Source: Polynucleobacter sp. AP-Titi-500A-B4 (GTDB lineage: Bacteria; Pseudomonadota; Gammaproteobacteria; Burkholderiales; Burkholderiaceae). Taken from it: a stretch of 64,000 nucleotides of DNA. Location of the stretch: contig NZ_CP061311.1 of the NCBI RefSeq assembly GCF_018688095.1, positions 1,052,861-1,116,860 on the forward strand. The letters are read 5' to 3'. Shown piece by piece: positions 36,373 through 45,514 of this stretch. Numbering within the stretch: the stretch's first letter is position 1; each line of letters opens with the position of its first letter. A program made the translations under genes and the position numbers. The notes beneath the pieces were generated by a model that had not been told where the DNA came from, ran no database searches, and was given only the letters and a program-made list of their open reading frames with translations.

Positions 36373-36972
36373 TTAAACTGGGCCTCCGTACTGCTCTTCG
36401 CGAACGATACGTGGTGTAATTTCACGCGCTTCAATCGTGACAGGCTGGTAGACAACCCGTTTTAACTCTGGGTCATAGCGCATTTCTACATTGCCACTAA
36501 TTGGAAAATCTTTTCTGAATGGGTGACCAATAAATCCATAGTCAGTCAAGATACGACGCAAGTCTTCGTGACCATCAAAAATGATGCCGTAGAGATCAAA
36601 TGCTTCACGCTCAAACCAGTTTGCTGAATTCCAGACTGGCGTAATAGAGGCTACTAATGGGTAGCTGTCATCCGGTGCAAACACGCGCAGACGTAAACGC
36701 CAGTTGTGCTCGATAGAGAGTAAATGACTCACAACACCAAAACGCTGACCAGCCCAAGCGCTCTCGCGGAAATCTTGATAGTCAACGCCACACAAATCAA
36801 TTAATTGTTCGAATGCCAATGAAGGATCGTCGCGGAGCAACATGGCAGATTCAAAATAGGTGTCGGCGCTCACAACAATAGTGACTTCTCCTAAAGCAAG
36901 CTCTACAGTCTGAATGCGCTTACCAAGAACTCTTTCAAGATTAGCGGCTAGTTGAGATAAGCGATCTGACAT
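36373..36972 (-). CDS. nuoC: NADH-quinone oxidoreductase subunit C
   Basis: 30-kDa-type peripheral subunit, 199 residues, helping to assemble the quinone-reducing module. It includes FEQLIDLCGVDYQDFRES, NWFEREAFDLYGIIFDGHEDLRRILTDYGFIGHPFRKDFP (the family signature, shown here as two adjoining parts: NWFEREAFDLYGIIF and GHPFRKDFP) and RPRI-like ITPRIVREEQYG at the end. It starts three bases after nuoB. Confidence 0.97.
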   Translation of the reverse strand: MSDRLSQLAANLERVLGKRIQTVELALGEVTIVVSADTYFESAMLLRDDPSLAFEQLIDLCGVDYQDFRESAWAGQRFGVVSHLLSIEHNWRLRLRVFAPDDSYPLVASITPVWNSANWFEREAFDLYGIIFDGHEDLRRILTDYGFIGHPFRKDFPISGNVEMRYDPELKRVVYQPVTIEAREITPRIVREEQYGGPV

Positions 36973-36975
36973 TAC

Positions 36976-37458
36976 TTAAGCCTTCCGTGCAATCGTACTG
37001 GTACGAGCGATCTTGGATTGCAGCTGAATAATTCCATAGATCAACGCTTCCGCAGTTGGAGGGCAGCCAGGAACATAAATATCGACTGGCACGATGCGGT
37101 CGCAACCGCGAACAACTGAATAGGAGTTATGGTAGTAGCCACCACCATTGGCGCAAGAGCCCATCGAGATAACCCAACGGGGTTCTGGCATTTGGTCATA
37201 CACCTTACGAAGTGCTGGAGCCATTTTGTTGCATAGCGTTCCAGCAACAATCATTAAGTCGGACTGACGCGGAGATGGGCGAAATACCACACCAAAACGG
37301 TCTAAGTCATAACGGGAAGCACCCGCATGCATCATTTCTACTGCACAACAGGCCAAACCAAAGGTCATAGGCCATAAAGAGCCATTGCGAGTCCAGTTAA
37401 TTAACTGGTCTGCAGTCGTGGTAACAAATCCTTCTTTGAGAACGCCTTCTAGTGCCAT
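36976..37458 (-). CDS. nuoB: NADH-quinone oxidoreductase subunit B
   Basis: Carries cluster N2, the last electron carrier before quinone; 160 residues. The ligands are in [17 protein letters not shown], the Cys of GSCANGGG and the Cys of [14 protein letters not shown]. The frame stays open upstream to 37557, but that extension overlaps nuoA and is unlike the family. The ATG at 37458 gives the standard start [11 protein letters not shown], five bases after the nuoA stop. Confidence 0.97.
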
Positions 37459-37463
37459 ATCGA

Positions 37464-37823
37464 TCACTCCCAGTCGAGAGCGCCCTTTTTCCAGATATAT
37501 ACAAATCCTACAATGAATTCCAAGAGGAAGATCACCATAGAGGCGTAGCCGAACCAACCGAGATCACGCAGTGCAACACCCCAAGGAAAGAGGAATGCGG
37601 TTTCAAGGTCAAACAAAATAAAGAGGATGGCAATGAGGTAATAGCGCACATCGAACTTCATACGCGCATCTTCGAAAGCTTCAAAACCGCACTCATATGG
37701 TGAAAGTTTTTCAGCGTCAGGCTTCGAAGGAGCCAAAATTTTACCGAGGAACATGGGGACTAATCCCACCCCAATACCTACAAGGATGAAAAGCAGAACA
37801 GGAAAGTAATTAGCGAGATTCAA
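37464..37823 (-). CDS. nuoA: NADH-quinone oxidoreductase subunit A
   Basis: Small three-helix membrane subunit, 119 residues, first gene of the Complex I operon. It has [40 protein letters not shown] and the C-terminal [11 protein letters not shown]. The start that matches the family ([12 protein letters not shown]) is a TTG at 37823, with AGGA about six bases upstream; no in-frame ATG is available. The 110 bases between tRNA-Leu and nuoA are A/T-rich and probably hold the operon promoter, but I could not fix the boxes. Confidence 0.95.
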
Positions 37824-37933
37824 AATGGTCCTGAGTCGTTCGTCTGATACATCTTTTAAAACAACAAATTATTAATTAATCCACTACAAACTCTATTGAT
37901 TTAGAGCAAAAACTCTAGCTAAACTTCATTCTT

Positions 37934-38018
37934 TGGTGCCGACGGCGAGACTCGAACTCGCACAGCCTAAGCCACTACCCCCTCAAGATAGCGTGTCTAC
38001 CAATTTCACCACGTCGGC
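37934..38018 (-). tRNA. tRNA-Leu(GAG)
   Basis: An 85-base class II tRNA with CCA encoded. The acceptor stem starts GCCGACG and closes with CGTCGGC before ACCA. The anticodon stem CTATC/GGTAG encloses TTGAGGG, giving anticodon GAG (reads CUC/CUU). A long variable arm is present, as expected for leucine, and the T-arm has GTTCGAGTC. It lies between secG and nuoA on the same strand. Confidence 0.96.
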
Positions 38019-38104
38019 ATCTTGCAAAACCCATCAATTCTACCGCATTGCAACACTGATCCGCCCAAAAATGAGGGTAGATAAATCCGTAAAAACCTAC
38101 TTTT

Positions 38105-38449
38105 TTACTTAGGAACTGCTGGTTTGCTTGGATCCTGGACAGGAGCCACAGGAGCTACCGGAGCAGCTGCAGGAGCAACGGTTCCGGAAAGAACCCCAGG
38201 ACTCACTTCCTTCTTATTGCTCAACCAAGTAATGCCTAGGGTGCTGATGAAAAAGACCGCTGCAAAAACAGCCGTCGCATGTGACAAGAAGTTGGCAGAA
38301 CCGCTGGCACCGAACACACTTCCAGACGCACCCGAACCGAAGGCAGCGCCCATATCGGCGCCCTTACCTTGCTGTAATAGCACTAGCAAAATCACAGCCA
38401 AAGCTGAAATTACCTGCAATACGATTAATAAAGTCTTAAACCATTCCAC
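38105..38449 (-). CDS. secG: Preprotein translocase subunit SecG
   Basis: Accessory subunit of the SecYEG channel that improves protein export; 114 residues. It has two membrane helices (about 4-24 and 55-75) joined by the conserved LLQQGKGADMGAAFGSGASGS loop, whose core reads LLQQGKGADMGAAFG. The tail is Ala/Pro/Val-rich and variable. It follows tpiA by 22 bases and precedes tRNA-Leu, an order common in proteobacteria. Confidence 0.95.
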   Translation of the reverse strand: MEWFKTLLIVLQVISALAVILLVLLQQGKGADMGAAFGSGASGSVFGASGSANFLSHATAVFAAVFFISTLGITWLSNKKEVSPGVLSGTVAPAAAPVAPVAPVQDPSKPAVPK

Positions 38450-38471
38450 AGCTTCTCTCCAAATAAAAAAT

Positions 38472-39230
38472 CTACGCCTGACAGATAGCCAGAAACTCTT
38501 GAGGGTTTAGTGAAGCTCCCCCGACTAATCCACCATCAATATCAGGCATGGCAAACAATTCAACAGCATTGTCAGATTTGACACTGCCGCCATACAAAAT
38601 TCCTACATGTGATGCAACATCTTCATCAAACTCTGCCAACTGCAGACGAATATGACGATGCATATCTTGCGCAACTTGCGCGCTTGCAACCTTGCCAGTC
38701 CCAATAGCCCAAACAGGCTCATAGGCAATCAGACAATCTGCCAAACGATCCTGAAGCACAGTTACTTGTTTGGCAATCTGGCCACACACAACCTCTTCAG
38801 CCCTACCAGAATTACGCTCGTCTGCAGTCTCGCCAACGCAGATCACTGGGGTCATGCCGTTATCCAAAACCTGTAAAGCCTTAGCAGCCACAAGCTCATC
38901 CGCCTCATGATGCATTTGACGGCGTTCAGAGTGGCCAACAATAACGTACTGGCAACCGAACTCTTTTAGCGTGGCAGCACTTACCTCACCTGTATAAGCA
39001 CCTTCAACTTGAGCAGAGACATCTTGCGCACCTAAACCCAAGAAGGCCAATGAATGTTCTTTGATCAGATCGGCGCATTGCGCCAAATATGGAAATGGGG
39101 GACATACAGCAAACTTACGACCTGCAGGCATACCGCTTTCCATGCCACGAGCAACAGTCTTGATCCAGTCTTGATTGTTCACAAGACTGCCATTCATTTT
39201 CCAGTTGCCGATGACGATGAGTGGACGCAT
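38472..39230 (-). CDS. tpiA: Triosephosphate isomerase
   Basis: Interconverts dihydroxyacetone phosphate and glyceraldehyde 3-phosphate. The 252-residue protein has GNWKMNGS with the substrate Lys, the electrophilic His in VIVGHSERR, the catalytic Glu in IAYEPVWAIGTGKVAS (loop 6), and YGGSVKSDNA for phosphate binding. It is the usual length. It is 14 bases after the quinone oxidoreductase gene and probably shares its transcript. Confidence 0.97.
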   Translation of the reverse strand: MRPLIVIGNWKMNGSLVNNQDWIKTVARGMESGMPAGRKFAVCPPFPYLAQCADLIKEHSLAFLGLGAQDVSAQVEGAYTGEVSAATLKEFGCQYVIVGHSERRQMHHEADELVAAKALQVLDNGMTPVICVGETADERNSGRAEEVVCGQIAKQVTVLQDRLADCLIAYEPVWAIGTGKVASAQVAQDMHRHIRLQLAEFDEDVASHVGILYGGSVKSDNAVELFAMPDIDGGLVGGASLNPQEFLAICQA

Positions 39231-39244
39231 AAGCTTAATGAGTA

Positions 39245-40243
39245 CTAAACCGTCAGAACAATTTTGCCGACGTGCTCAGACGATTCCATCAATCGATGGG
39301 CATCTGCGGCTTGATCTAGCGTAAAGGTTTGATAAATCGCAGGTTTCAATTTGCCAGCATTTAATAATGGCCAAACATACTCATAGAGCTGTTTGGTAAT
39401 TTGCTTCTTAAATGACACTGGCCGTGGACGCAATGTCGACCCAGTAATAGTTAAGCGGCGGCGCAAAATTTGATTGGTACTCACTTCCGCTTTTGATCCG
39501 CCTTGTATGGCAATGATCACAATACGGCCATCATCTGCCAAGCAATCAATTTCACGTTGAACGTAAGCGCCAGTAACCATGTCGAGGATGACGTTAACTC
39601 CCTTACCATCGGTTGCTTTCTTTACTTCTTCAACAAAATCTTGTGTCTTATAGTTAATGGCTAAGTCAGCGCCTAATTTTAAACAAGCAGCACACTTTTC
39701 ATCAGTGCCGGCGGTTACGAATACTTTATGACCCATAGCCTTAGCCAGCAAAATTGCCGTAACACCAATACCACTAGAGCCACCTTGAACTAATAGTGTT
39801 TCGCCTTCAGACAATTGACCTCGCATGAAGACATTGCTCCATACGGTGTAAAAGGTTTCTGGTAGAGCAGCAGCTTCTTGATCTGTAAAGCCGGTTGGAT
39901 ATGGTAAGCATTGGGCAATCGGAGCGGTACAAAGATCTGCATAACCACCGCCTTGGACTAAGGCGCAAACCTTATCGCCTAATTTCAAACCTAGTGCGTT
40001 ATCAGCATGCGCTAGGTCACCGCCAATAATTTCGCCAGCTACTTCTAGCCCAGGGATATCTGACGCACCCGCGGGTACAGGGTAATGGCCCTTGCGCTGT
40101 AAAACATCGGGACGATTAATGCCAGCGGCTATAACCTTTATCAAAACCTCGCCAGTTCCAGCAGTAGGTAGCGCTGGATCCGGACGAGTGGTAGGCACCA
40201 ACATTTCTGGTGTACCAAATTCTTTGATCTCAATTACACGCAT
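39245..40243 (-). CDS. NAD(P)H-dependent quinone oxidoreductase, PIG3-like zinc-free MDR
   Basis: A 332-residue medium-chain dehydrogenase/reductase. The start VIEIKEFGTPEML, then GINRPDVLQRKGHYPVPAGAS and IPGLEVAGEI are typical of the PIG3/TED2 quinone oxidoreductase group. The Rossmann segment has VQGGSSGIGVTAILLAKAMG and binds NADPH. The zinc-binding cysteines of alcohol dehydrogenases are missing. Function in quinone or enone reduction is inferred from the family only. It lies between pnp and tpiA, all on the minus strand. Confidence 0.88.
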   Translation of the reverse strand: MRVIEIKEFGTPEMLVPTTRPDPALPTAGTGEVLIKVIAAGINRPDVLQRKGHYPVPAGASDIPGLEVAGEIIGGDLAHADNALGLKLGDKVCALVQGGGYADLCTAPIAQCLPYPTGFTDQEAAALPETFYTVWSNVFMRGQLSEGETLLVQGGSSGIGVTAILLAKAMGHKVFVTAGTDEKCAACLKLGADLAINYKTQDFVEEVKKATDGKGVNVILDMVTGAYVQREIDCLADDGRIVIIAIQGGSKAEVSTNQILRRRLTITGSTLRPRPVSFKKQITKQLYEYVWPLLNAGKLKPAIYQTFTLDQAADAHRLMESSEHVGKIVLTV

Positions 40244-40274
40244 TGAAAGCTCCGAATGTTCTTGATGAAATTAC

Positions 40275-42431
40275 TTAAGCTGTTTCGTCAGCTGCGGGAG
40301 CAGCTTCAGCAGCACCAGCTAAAGGAGCAATCGTGCCGCCCTCATCAGCCATTGCAGCTTTGAGCGATAAGCGTAAACGACCACGCTCATCAGCAGCCAA
40401 CAACTTCACGCGTACCACTTGGCCTTCTGCCAAATAATCTTTAACTTCTTTTACGCGCTCATTTGAAATCTCTGAAATATGCAAGAGACCATCTTTACCA
40501 GGAAGAATATTGACTAAAGCACCGAATTCAAGCAACTTCACTACTGGGCCTTCGTAGATCTTACCTACTTCAGCTTCGGCAGTAATGCCTTCGATACGCG
40601 CCTTTGCTTCAGCCATACCTTCAGCGCTAGTAGAAGCAATGGTCACAGTGCCGTCATCTTTAATGTCGATGCTGCAACCGGTTTCCTTAGTCAAGGCTTG
40701 GATTGTTGCACCGCCCTTACCAATCACTTCACGAATCTTGTCTGGGTGAATCTTGAAGGACACCATACGAGGAGCATGAGCAGACAATTCTGTGCGAACT
40801 GAACCCATTGCTTCTTGCATTTTGCTCAAGATATGCAAACGACCTTCTTTAGCTTGCGCCAAAGCAACTTGCATAATTTCTTTAGTGATACCTTGAACCT
40901 TAATGTCCATTTGGAGTGCAGTAATGCCGTTTGCAGTACCAGCTACCTTAAAGTCCATATCACCTAAGTGATCTTCGTCACCCAAGATGTCAGTCAACAC
41001 GGCAAAACGATTGCCATCGAGAATCAAGCCCATTGCTACACCCGCAACGTGCGCTTTAACTGGAACACCAGCATCCATCATTGCCAGACAGCCACCGCAA
41101 ACAGAAGCCATGGATGAAGAGCCATTGGACTCAGTGATTTCTGAAACCACACGAATGCTGTATGCAAAATCTTCAGGACTTGGCAATACCGGAATCAATG
41201 CGCGCTTAGCCAAACGACCGTGACCAATTTCACGACGCTTAGGGCTACCTACACGTCCAGTTTCGCCAGTAGCAAATGGAGGCATGTTGTAGTGGAACAT
41301 GAAACGATCGCGGTATTCACCTTCGAGAGCATCAATAATTTGCTCGTCACGGGCAGTACCCAGTGTAGCCACTACGAGAGCTTGTGTTTCACCACGTGTG
41401 AACAATGCAGAACCGTGTGTGCGTGGCAATACACCATTGCGAATTTCAATTGGACGAACAGTGCGAGTATCGCGACCATCAATACGTGGCTCGCCATTCA
41501 AAATCTGACTACGAACAATCTTCGCTTCGATTTCAAACATGATATCGCTGACAGCAACAGCATCAACGTCACCTTCTTCAGATAACTTCGCCAATACTTC
41601 TTTAGAAATTTCTTTGAGCTTGTCTGAACGAGCGCCTTTTTGACGAATCTGATATGCCTCACGCAATGGCGCTTCAGCCAGAGCAGTTACCTTAGCGATG
41701 AATGGCTCATCTTTAGGAGCAGCAGTCCAATCCCATTCTGGCTTACCAGCTTCACGCACCAAATCATTGATTGCGTTAATAGCAGTTTGCATTTGGTCAT
41801 GGCCGTATACAACCGCACCCAACATCACATCTTCAGACAATTGGTTTGCTTCAGACTCAACCATCAATACAGCAGCCTGAGTACCAGCAACAATTAAATC
41901 GAGTTCGCTAGTTGCTTGCTCGGTACGAGTTGGGTTCAAGAGGTATTGACCGTTAGCGTAACCAACACGTGCTGCGCCAACTGGGCCAGCAAAAGGTATG
42001 CCAGAAACTGCCAATGCTGCAGAAGCAGCGATCAAAGCAGGAATATCAGCAGGAACATCTGGGTTGATCGACAAAACATGCACTACAACCTGAACTTCGT
42101 TCAAGAAGCCTTCTGGGAATAAAGGACGCAACGGACGGTCGATCAAGCGAGAGATCAAGGTCTCGCCTTCTGATGGGCGACCTTCGCGACGGAAGAAACC
42201 ACCAGGGATCTTGCCTGCTGCGTATGTCTTTTCCAAATAATCAACTGTTAATGGGAAAAAGGATTGGCCTGGCTTTGCAGACTTAGAGGCAACCACTGTG
42301 CCCATTACTACAGTGTCATCTACGTTGACGATTACGGCACCACCAGATTGGCGAGCAATTTCGCCAGTTTCCATGGTTACTTGATGGTTACCCCATTGAA
42401 AACTTTTTACTGCTTTTTTAAACATTGTCAT
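40275..42431 (-). CDS. pnp: Polyribonucleotide nucleotidyltransferase (PNPase)
   Basis: PNPase degrades RNA 3'-5' by phosphorolysis and joins the degradosome. From the chosen ATG it has 718 residues. Two RNase PH domains contain FFRREGRPSEGETLISRLIDRPLRPLFPEG (core FFRREGRPSEGETL) and the second domain's FHYNMPPFATGETGRVG; a KH domain has IREVIGKGGATIQALTKETG, and an S1 domain follows near 620. The open frame extends to a GTG at 42455, but GGAG nine bases before the ATG at 42431 decides the start. A structured leader lies upstream, suggesting autoregulation. Confidence 0.97.
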   Translation of the reverse strand: MTMFKKAVKSFQWGNHQVTMETGEIARQSGGAVIVNVDDTVVMGTVVASKSAKPGQSFFPLTVDYLEKTYAAGKIPGGFFRREGRPSEGETLISRLIDRPLRPLFPEGFLNEVQVVVHVLSINPDVPADIPALIAASAALAVSGIPFAGPVGAARVGYANGQYLLNPTRTEQATSELDLIVAGTQAAVLMVESEANQLSEDVMLGAVVYGHDQMQTAINAINDLVREAGKPEWDWTAAPKDEPFIAKVTALAEAPLREAYQIRQKGARSDKLKEISKEVLAKLSEEGDVDAVAVSDIMFEIEAKIVRSQILNGEPRIDGRDTRTVRPIEIRNGVLPRTHGSALFTRGETQALVVATLGTARDEQIIDALEGEYRDRFMFHYNMPPFATGETGRVGSPKRREIGHGRLAKRALIPVLPSPEDFAYSIRVVSEITESNGSSSMASVCGGCLAMMDAGVPVKAHVAGVAMGLILDGNRFAVLTDILGDEDHLGDMDFKVAGTANGITALQMDIKVQGITKEIMQVALAQAKEGRLHILSKMQEAMGSVRTELSAHAPRMVSFKIHPDKIREVIGKGGATIQALTKETGCSIDIKDDGTVTIASTSAEGMAEAKARIEGITAEAEVGKIYEGPVVKLLEFGALVNILPGKDGLLHISEISNERVKEVKDYLAEGQVVRVKLLAADERGRLRLSLKAAMADEGGTIAPLAGAAEAAPAADETA

Positions 42432-42479
42432 TCTGATCTTCTCCAAATTGTTCACGCAAAGCTCACATGAGCATTACGC

Positions 42480-42594
42480 TTGTCGTGGGATAAAGCAGTG
42501 TCACGACAACACTGGAGCGATTTAGGATCACAAGGGATGCCATTCCAGGGAGACTCTGATCAAATTCAGAAACTCATTGGAATGACACGATCCC
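42480..42594 (-). promoter_or_regulatory. pnp 5' leader with two hairpins, likely RNase III/PNPase autoregulatory region
   Basis: Two long inverted repeats occupy the rpsO-pnp gap. The proximal one is TTGTCGTG (42480-42487) with CACGACAA (42502-42509), loop 14. The distal one pairs GGGAT+GCCATTCCA (42534-42547) with TGGAATGAC+ATCCC (42578-42594), with a three-base bulge, one mismatch and a small inner CTGA/TCAG stem. In E. coli the pnp leader holds RNase III-processed stems used in PNPase autocontrol. The position here is the same, so a similar role is inferred. No U-tract follows either hairpin, which argues against simple terminators. Confidence 0.6.
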
Positions 42595-42698
42595 CTACAC
42601 AAATAATCTAAAAGCGCTCAAAAAACATGCCACCTTCTTAAGACTGATTCTGGATAGAAACAACCCTAAGTGAGATGGCATTGCAATACCGATAAGAA

Positions 42699-42968
42699 TT
42701 ACTTACGGAGACCTAATTTGTCGATTAATGCGCGATAGCGATCCAAATCTTTGCCTTTGAGGTAATCCAGGAGGCGACGGCGACGTGAAACCATCTTCAA
42801 CAAACCGCGACGGCTGTGATGGTCTTTGGCGTTAGCCTTGAAATGGGGGGTTAATTCATTGATGCGGGCTGTAAGCAATGAAACTTGAACTTCAGGACTA
42901 CCCGTATCGTTTGCGCTGCGCGCGTTTTCTTTGACGATTTCCGCCGTTTTGATATCAGCAACTGCCAT
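42699..42968 (-). CDS. rpsO: 30S ribosomal protein S15
   Basis: S15 binds 16S rRNA early and aids 30S assembly. The 89-residue protein has the full family sequence with NDTGSPEVQVSLLTARINELT, KDHHSRRGLLKMVSRRRRLLDYL (core HHSRRGLLKMVSRRRRLLDY) and the C-terminal YRALIDKLGLRK. A GGAG-like ribosome site (AAGGAGTATTAAAA) precedes the ATG. The rpsO-pnp order is conserved across proteobacteria. The 217 bases between rpsO and the divergent SYLF gene are A/T-rich, and both promoters should lie there. Confidence 0.98.
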   Translation of the reverse strand: MAVADIKTAEIVKENARSANDTGSPEVQVSLLTARINELTPHFKANAKDHHSRRGLLKMVSRRRRLLDYLKGKDLDRYRALIDKLGLRK

Positions 42969-43185
42969 TTTTAATACTCCTTACTTGCGAACACTTGAGC
43001 TTTCACCCAATTTGTGTCGTGCGTTATTAACAAAATAAAACAAAAAAGCTTTACAAATCAAAGCCATCGAATTGTAGCAGAGGATGCCTCAAAAGAGGGA
43101 ATTGACCTACAGATATTGGTATCCTTGAGGGTCAAAAGCGCAATCTTATTTAATAAAACCTCTATAAATCAATAACTTAAGAAAA

Positions 43186-43782
43186 ATGCACCCCATTTAT
43201 CGCACCCTCAGCACCCTTCTGATTCTGGGAATTTGCCTCAATACCCCAGCTTTTGCTCAGTTTTCCAACCCCTTCGGACCAAGCAAAACCATTGCCCAGC
43301 AGAAAGACGATATTCTCAAAAAGAATGATGAGATCTTGAAACATTTGTACCGAGTACAGCCTAGAGCTAAAGACCTAATCGATAAATCCATTGGTTATGC
43401 CACCTTCAGTAACTTCGGCATGAAAATATTGATTGCAGGGGGCGGTACCGGCTCAGGTGTGGTGATCAATAAGTCAACTAAGAAACCAATCTATATGGAT
43501 ATGGCTGAGGTACAGGCGGGACTAGGCCTCGGAATTAAATCTTTTCAAAATATTTTCATTTTCCAAACCGAAGCTGCACTTAATGACTTTGTAAATTCAG
43601 GTTGGACTTTTGGTGGGCAGGTCACTGCAGCAGCCAAATACGACAAGGATGGTGCCTCATACCAGGATGCCTCAGTTGTTGCGCCTGGAGTGCTGATGTA
43701 CCAATTAACAGACTCAGGCCTTGCCGCAGAAATCACCGGCAAGGGGACCAAATATTACAAAGACTCTGATCTAAACAAGTAA
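43186..43782 (+). CDS. SYLF (Ysc84-type) lipid-binding-domain protein, secreted
   Basis: A 198-residue exported protein. Its signal peptide (LLILGICLNTPAFAQ) is cleaved near residue 25. The mature part contains IDKSIGYATFSNFGMKILIAGGGTGSGVVI and GWTFGGQVTAAAKYD, typical of the SYLF/Ysc84 domain, which binds phosphoinositides in eukaryotes; the bacterial role is unknown. Two short tracts upstream, TTGAGG and TATTTA about 16 bases apart (43122 onward), could be a weak promoter. It converges on leuA with 15 bases between stops. Confidence 0.82.
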   Translation: MHPIYRTLSTLLILGICLNTPAFAQFSNPFGPSKTIAQQKDDILKKNDEILKHLYRVQPRAKDLIDKSIGYATFSNFGMKILIAGGGTGSGVVINKSTKKPIYMDMAEVQAGLGLGIKSFQNIFIFQTEAALNDFVNSGWTFGGQVTAAAKYDKDGASYQDASVVAPGVLMYQLTDSGLAAEITGKGTKYYKDSDLNK

Positions 43783-43790
43783 GCTACTTA

Positions 43791-43809
43791 ATGACGCCTA
43801 GGGCGTCAT
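43791..43809. terminator. Short hairpin between convergent SYLF gene and leuA
   Basis: ATGACGCC (43791-43798) and GGCGTCAT (43802-43809) form a perfect 8-bp stem with a three-base loop that contains most of the leuA TAG stop. It is symmetric and lies at the junction of convergent genes, so it may slow or end transcription from both sides. No U-tract follows on either strand, so a Rho-independent function is doubtful. Confidence 0.35.
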
Positions 43810-45345
43810 CTGAGCATTCAGTTTTGCCTGGCTCGGATCATGCAATTTATTCAAGGCAGATAAGTAAGCTTTCGCTGAGGCAGCGATGATATCTGGATCA
43901 GTTCCAACACCATTCACAATACGGCCACCCTTAGACAGACGAACCGTAACCTCACCTTGTGATTGTGTGCCAGAAGTAATGGCATTTACTGAATACAACA
44001 ATTGTTCTGCGCCACTCTTCGCTATACCCTCAATCGCATTTAAGCTGGCATCTACAGGGCCATTCCCTTCGGCCTCAGAGCTCACTTCTTTATCACCCAT
44101 GCGGAATGTCACACGGGATTTAGGACGCTCACCTGTCTCAGAATGTTGACTCAAGGAAATGAAATGGTAATGCTCACCCTCTTCGGCTGCCGCTGAATCA
44201 GACATGATGGCAATGATGTCTTCATCAAAGATTTCTGCTTTTTGGTCAGCCAATGCTTTGAAGCGTGCAAATGCCTCATTCAAATCCGCCTCTGCTTCAA
44301 CGGTGATACCCAATTCTTGCAAGCGCTGTTTAAAGGCATTGCGACCTGACAATTTACCCAAGACAATTTTATTAGTAGACCAGCCCACATCTTCTGCGCG
44401 CATGATTTCATAGGTCTCACGGTTTTTCAAAATACCATCTTGGTGAATACCAGAGGCATGAGCAAAGGCATTCGCACCCACAACTGCTTTGTTAGGCTGG
44501 ACCACAAAGCCGGTAATTTGAGAGACTAACTTTGATGCCGGCACGATTTGGCTTGCGTCGATTCCACATACCATATCGAAATAGTCTTTGCGAGTACGCA
44601 ATGACATTACGATTTCTTCTAATGCGGTATTACCAGCGCGCTCACCCAAGCCATTAATGGTGCACTCAATTTGACGGGCGCCACCAATCTTCACGCCTGC
44701 CAAAGAGTTCGCAACCGCCATGCCTAAATCGTTATGGCAATGCACTGACCAAACAGCTTTATCGGAATTAGGCACCCGTGTGCGCAAGGTCTTAATGAAC
44801 TCGCCATACAACTCTGGGGTTGCATAACCCACGGTATCTGGAATGTTGATCGTGGATGCACCTTCATTAATCACGGCCTCAACCACTCTGCACAAGAAAT
44901 CCATTTCTGAGCGATAACCGTCTTCCGCTGAAAACTCAATATCAGCAGCCAAGTTTCGAGCAAAACGAATAGAACGTTTGGCCTGCTCCAACACCTCCTC
45001 TGGAGACATACGCAATTTCACGGCCATATGTAATGGGCTCGTTGCCAAAAAGGCATGAATACGTTTGGCATTAGCTGCCTTCAATGCATCTGATGCACGC
45101 GTGATATCTTTATCGTTCGCTCTTGCCAATGAACACACAATCGAGTCTTTGACTGCAGCAGCAACAGCTGAGATTGCCTGGAAGTCGCCCTCGGAGCTGG
45201 CGGCAAATCCCGCCTCAATCACATCAACCTTCAAGCGCTCCAGTTGACGAGCAATACGAACCTTCTCGTCCTTGGTCATCGATGCTCCAGGGGATTGTTC
45301 GCCATCACGCAAGGTGGTGTCAAAAATGATTACTTTGTCGCTCAT
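43798..45345 (-). CDS. leuA: 2-isopropylmalate synthase
   Basis: First committed enzyme of leucine synthesis: acetyl-CoA plus 2-oxoisovalerate to 2-isopropylmalate. The protein has 515 residues. The catalytic TIM barrel starts IIFDTTLRDGEQSPGASM, with the metal-ligand HCHNDLGMAVANSLAG and NGLGERAGNTALEE; the C-terminal LeuA dimer domain (from ~390) is the site of leucine feedback inhibition in the family. The frame begins with a GTG at 45348, but the ATG at 45345 sits seven bases after GGAG and is preferred. A leader peptide and an attenuator lie immediately upstream. Confidence 0.97.
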   Translation of the reverse strand: MSDKVIIFDTTLRDGEQSPGASMTKDEKVRIARQLERLKVDVIEAGFAASSEGDFQAISAVAAAVKDSIVCSLARANDKDITRASDALKAANAKRIHAFLATSPLHMAVKLRMSPEEVLEQAKRSIRFARNLAADIEFSAEDGYRSEMDFLCRVVEAVINEGASTINIPDTVGYATPELYGEFIKTLRTRVPNSDKAVWSVHCHNDLGMAVANSLAGVKIGGARQIECTINGLGERAGNTALEEIVMSLRTRKDYFDMVCGIDASQIVPASKLVSQITGFVVQPNKAVVGANAFAHASGIHQDGILKNRETYEIMRAEDVGWSTNKIVLGKLSGRNAFKQRLQELGITVEAEADLNEAFARFKALADQKAEIFDEDIIAIMSDSAAAEEGEHYHFISLSQHSETGERPKSRVTFRMGDKEVSSEAEGNGPVDASLNAIEGIAKSGAEQLLYSVNAITSGTQSQGEVTVRLSKGGRIVNGVGTDPDIIAASAKAYLSALNKLHDPSQAKLNAQMTP

Positions 45346-45415
45346 CACTACTCTCCGGTTTGGATTACTAATGTACTTCGTTAACTAAATACTTGAATGC
45401 TGATATTGCTGTCTT

Positions 45416-45445
45416 AAAAACAAAAACCCCAGCAATTTGCTGGGG
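45416..45445 (-). terminator. Attenuator terminator before leuA
   Basis: On the minus strand CCCCAGC and GCTGGGG (45439-45445 with 45427-45433) form a 7-8 bp GC-rich stem with a 3-5 base loop, followed directly by TTTTTGTTTTT. It lies about 70 bases before the leuA start and after a Leu-rich leader peptide. It also ends the upstream ilvBHC-psd-pssA transcript unless antiterminated. Confidence 0.88.
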
Positions 45446-45514
45446 CTGGTATTGGTGGTTAATGGATTTTCTCTATCTCATCAACTCAGGCCTTACCCGC
45501 CCCAAGCTTAAGGC
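45439..45514 (-). promoter_or_regulatory. leuA leader: alternative pause hairpin and antiterminator
   Basis: Two mutually exclusive structures are readable. GCCTTA (minus strand, 45514-45509) pairs with TAAGGC (45495-45490), a pause-type hairpin across the end of the leader peptide. Alternatively GCTTGGGGCGGGTA (45507-45494) pairs with TACCAGCCCCAGC (45451-45439) over about 12 base pairs with one bulge and one mismatch. The second uses the 5' arm of the terminator, so forming it prevents termination. A ribosome stalled on the Leu codons would leave the antiterminator free; a ribosome reaching the stop would cover it. Confidence 0.75.

Noticed and set aside
37459..37557. An upstream extension of nuoB.
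   Set aside because: It overlaps nuoA in another frame and is not conserved; ATG 37458 is the family start.
43122..43185. A TTGAGG/TATTTA promoter for the SYLF gene.
   Set aside because: Kept only as a remark: both boxes diverge from consensus and A/T richness makes chance matches likely.
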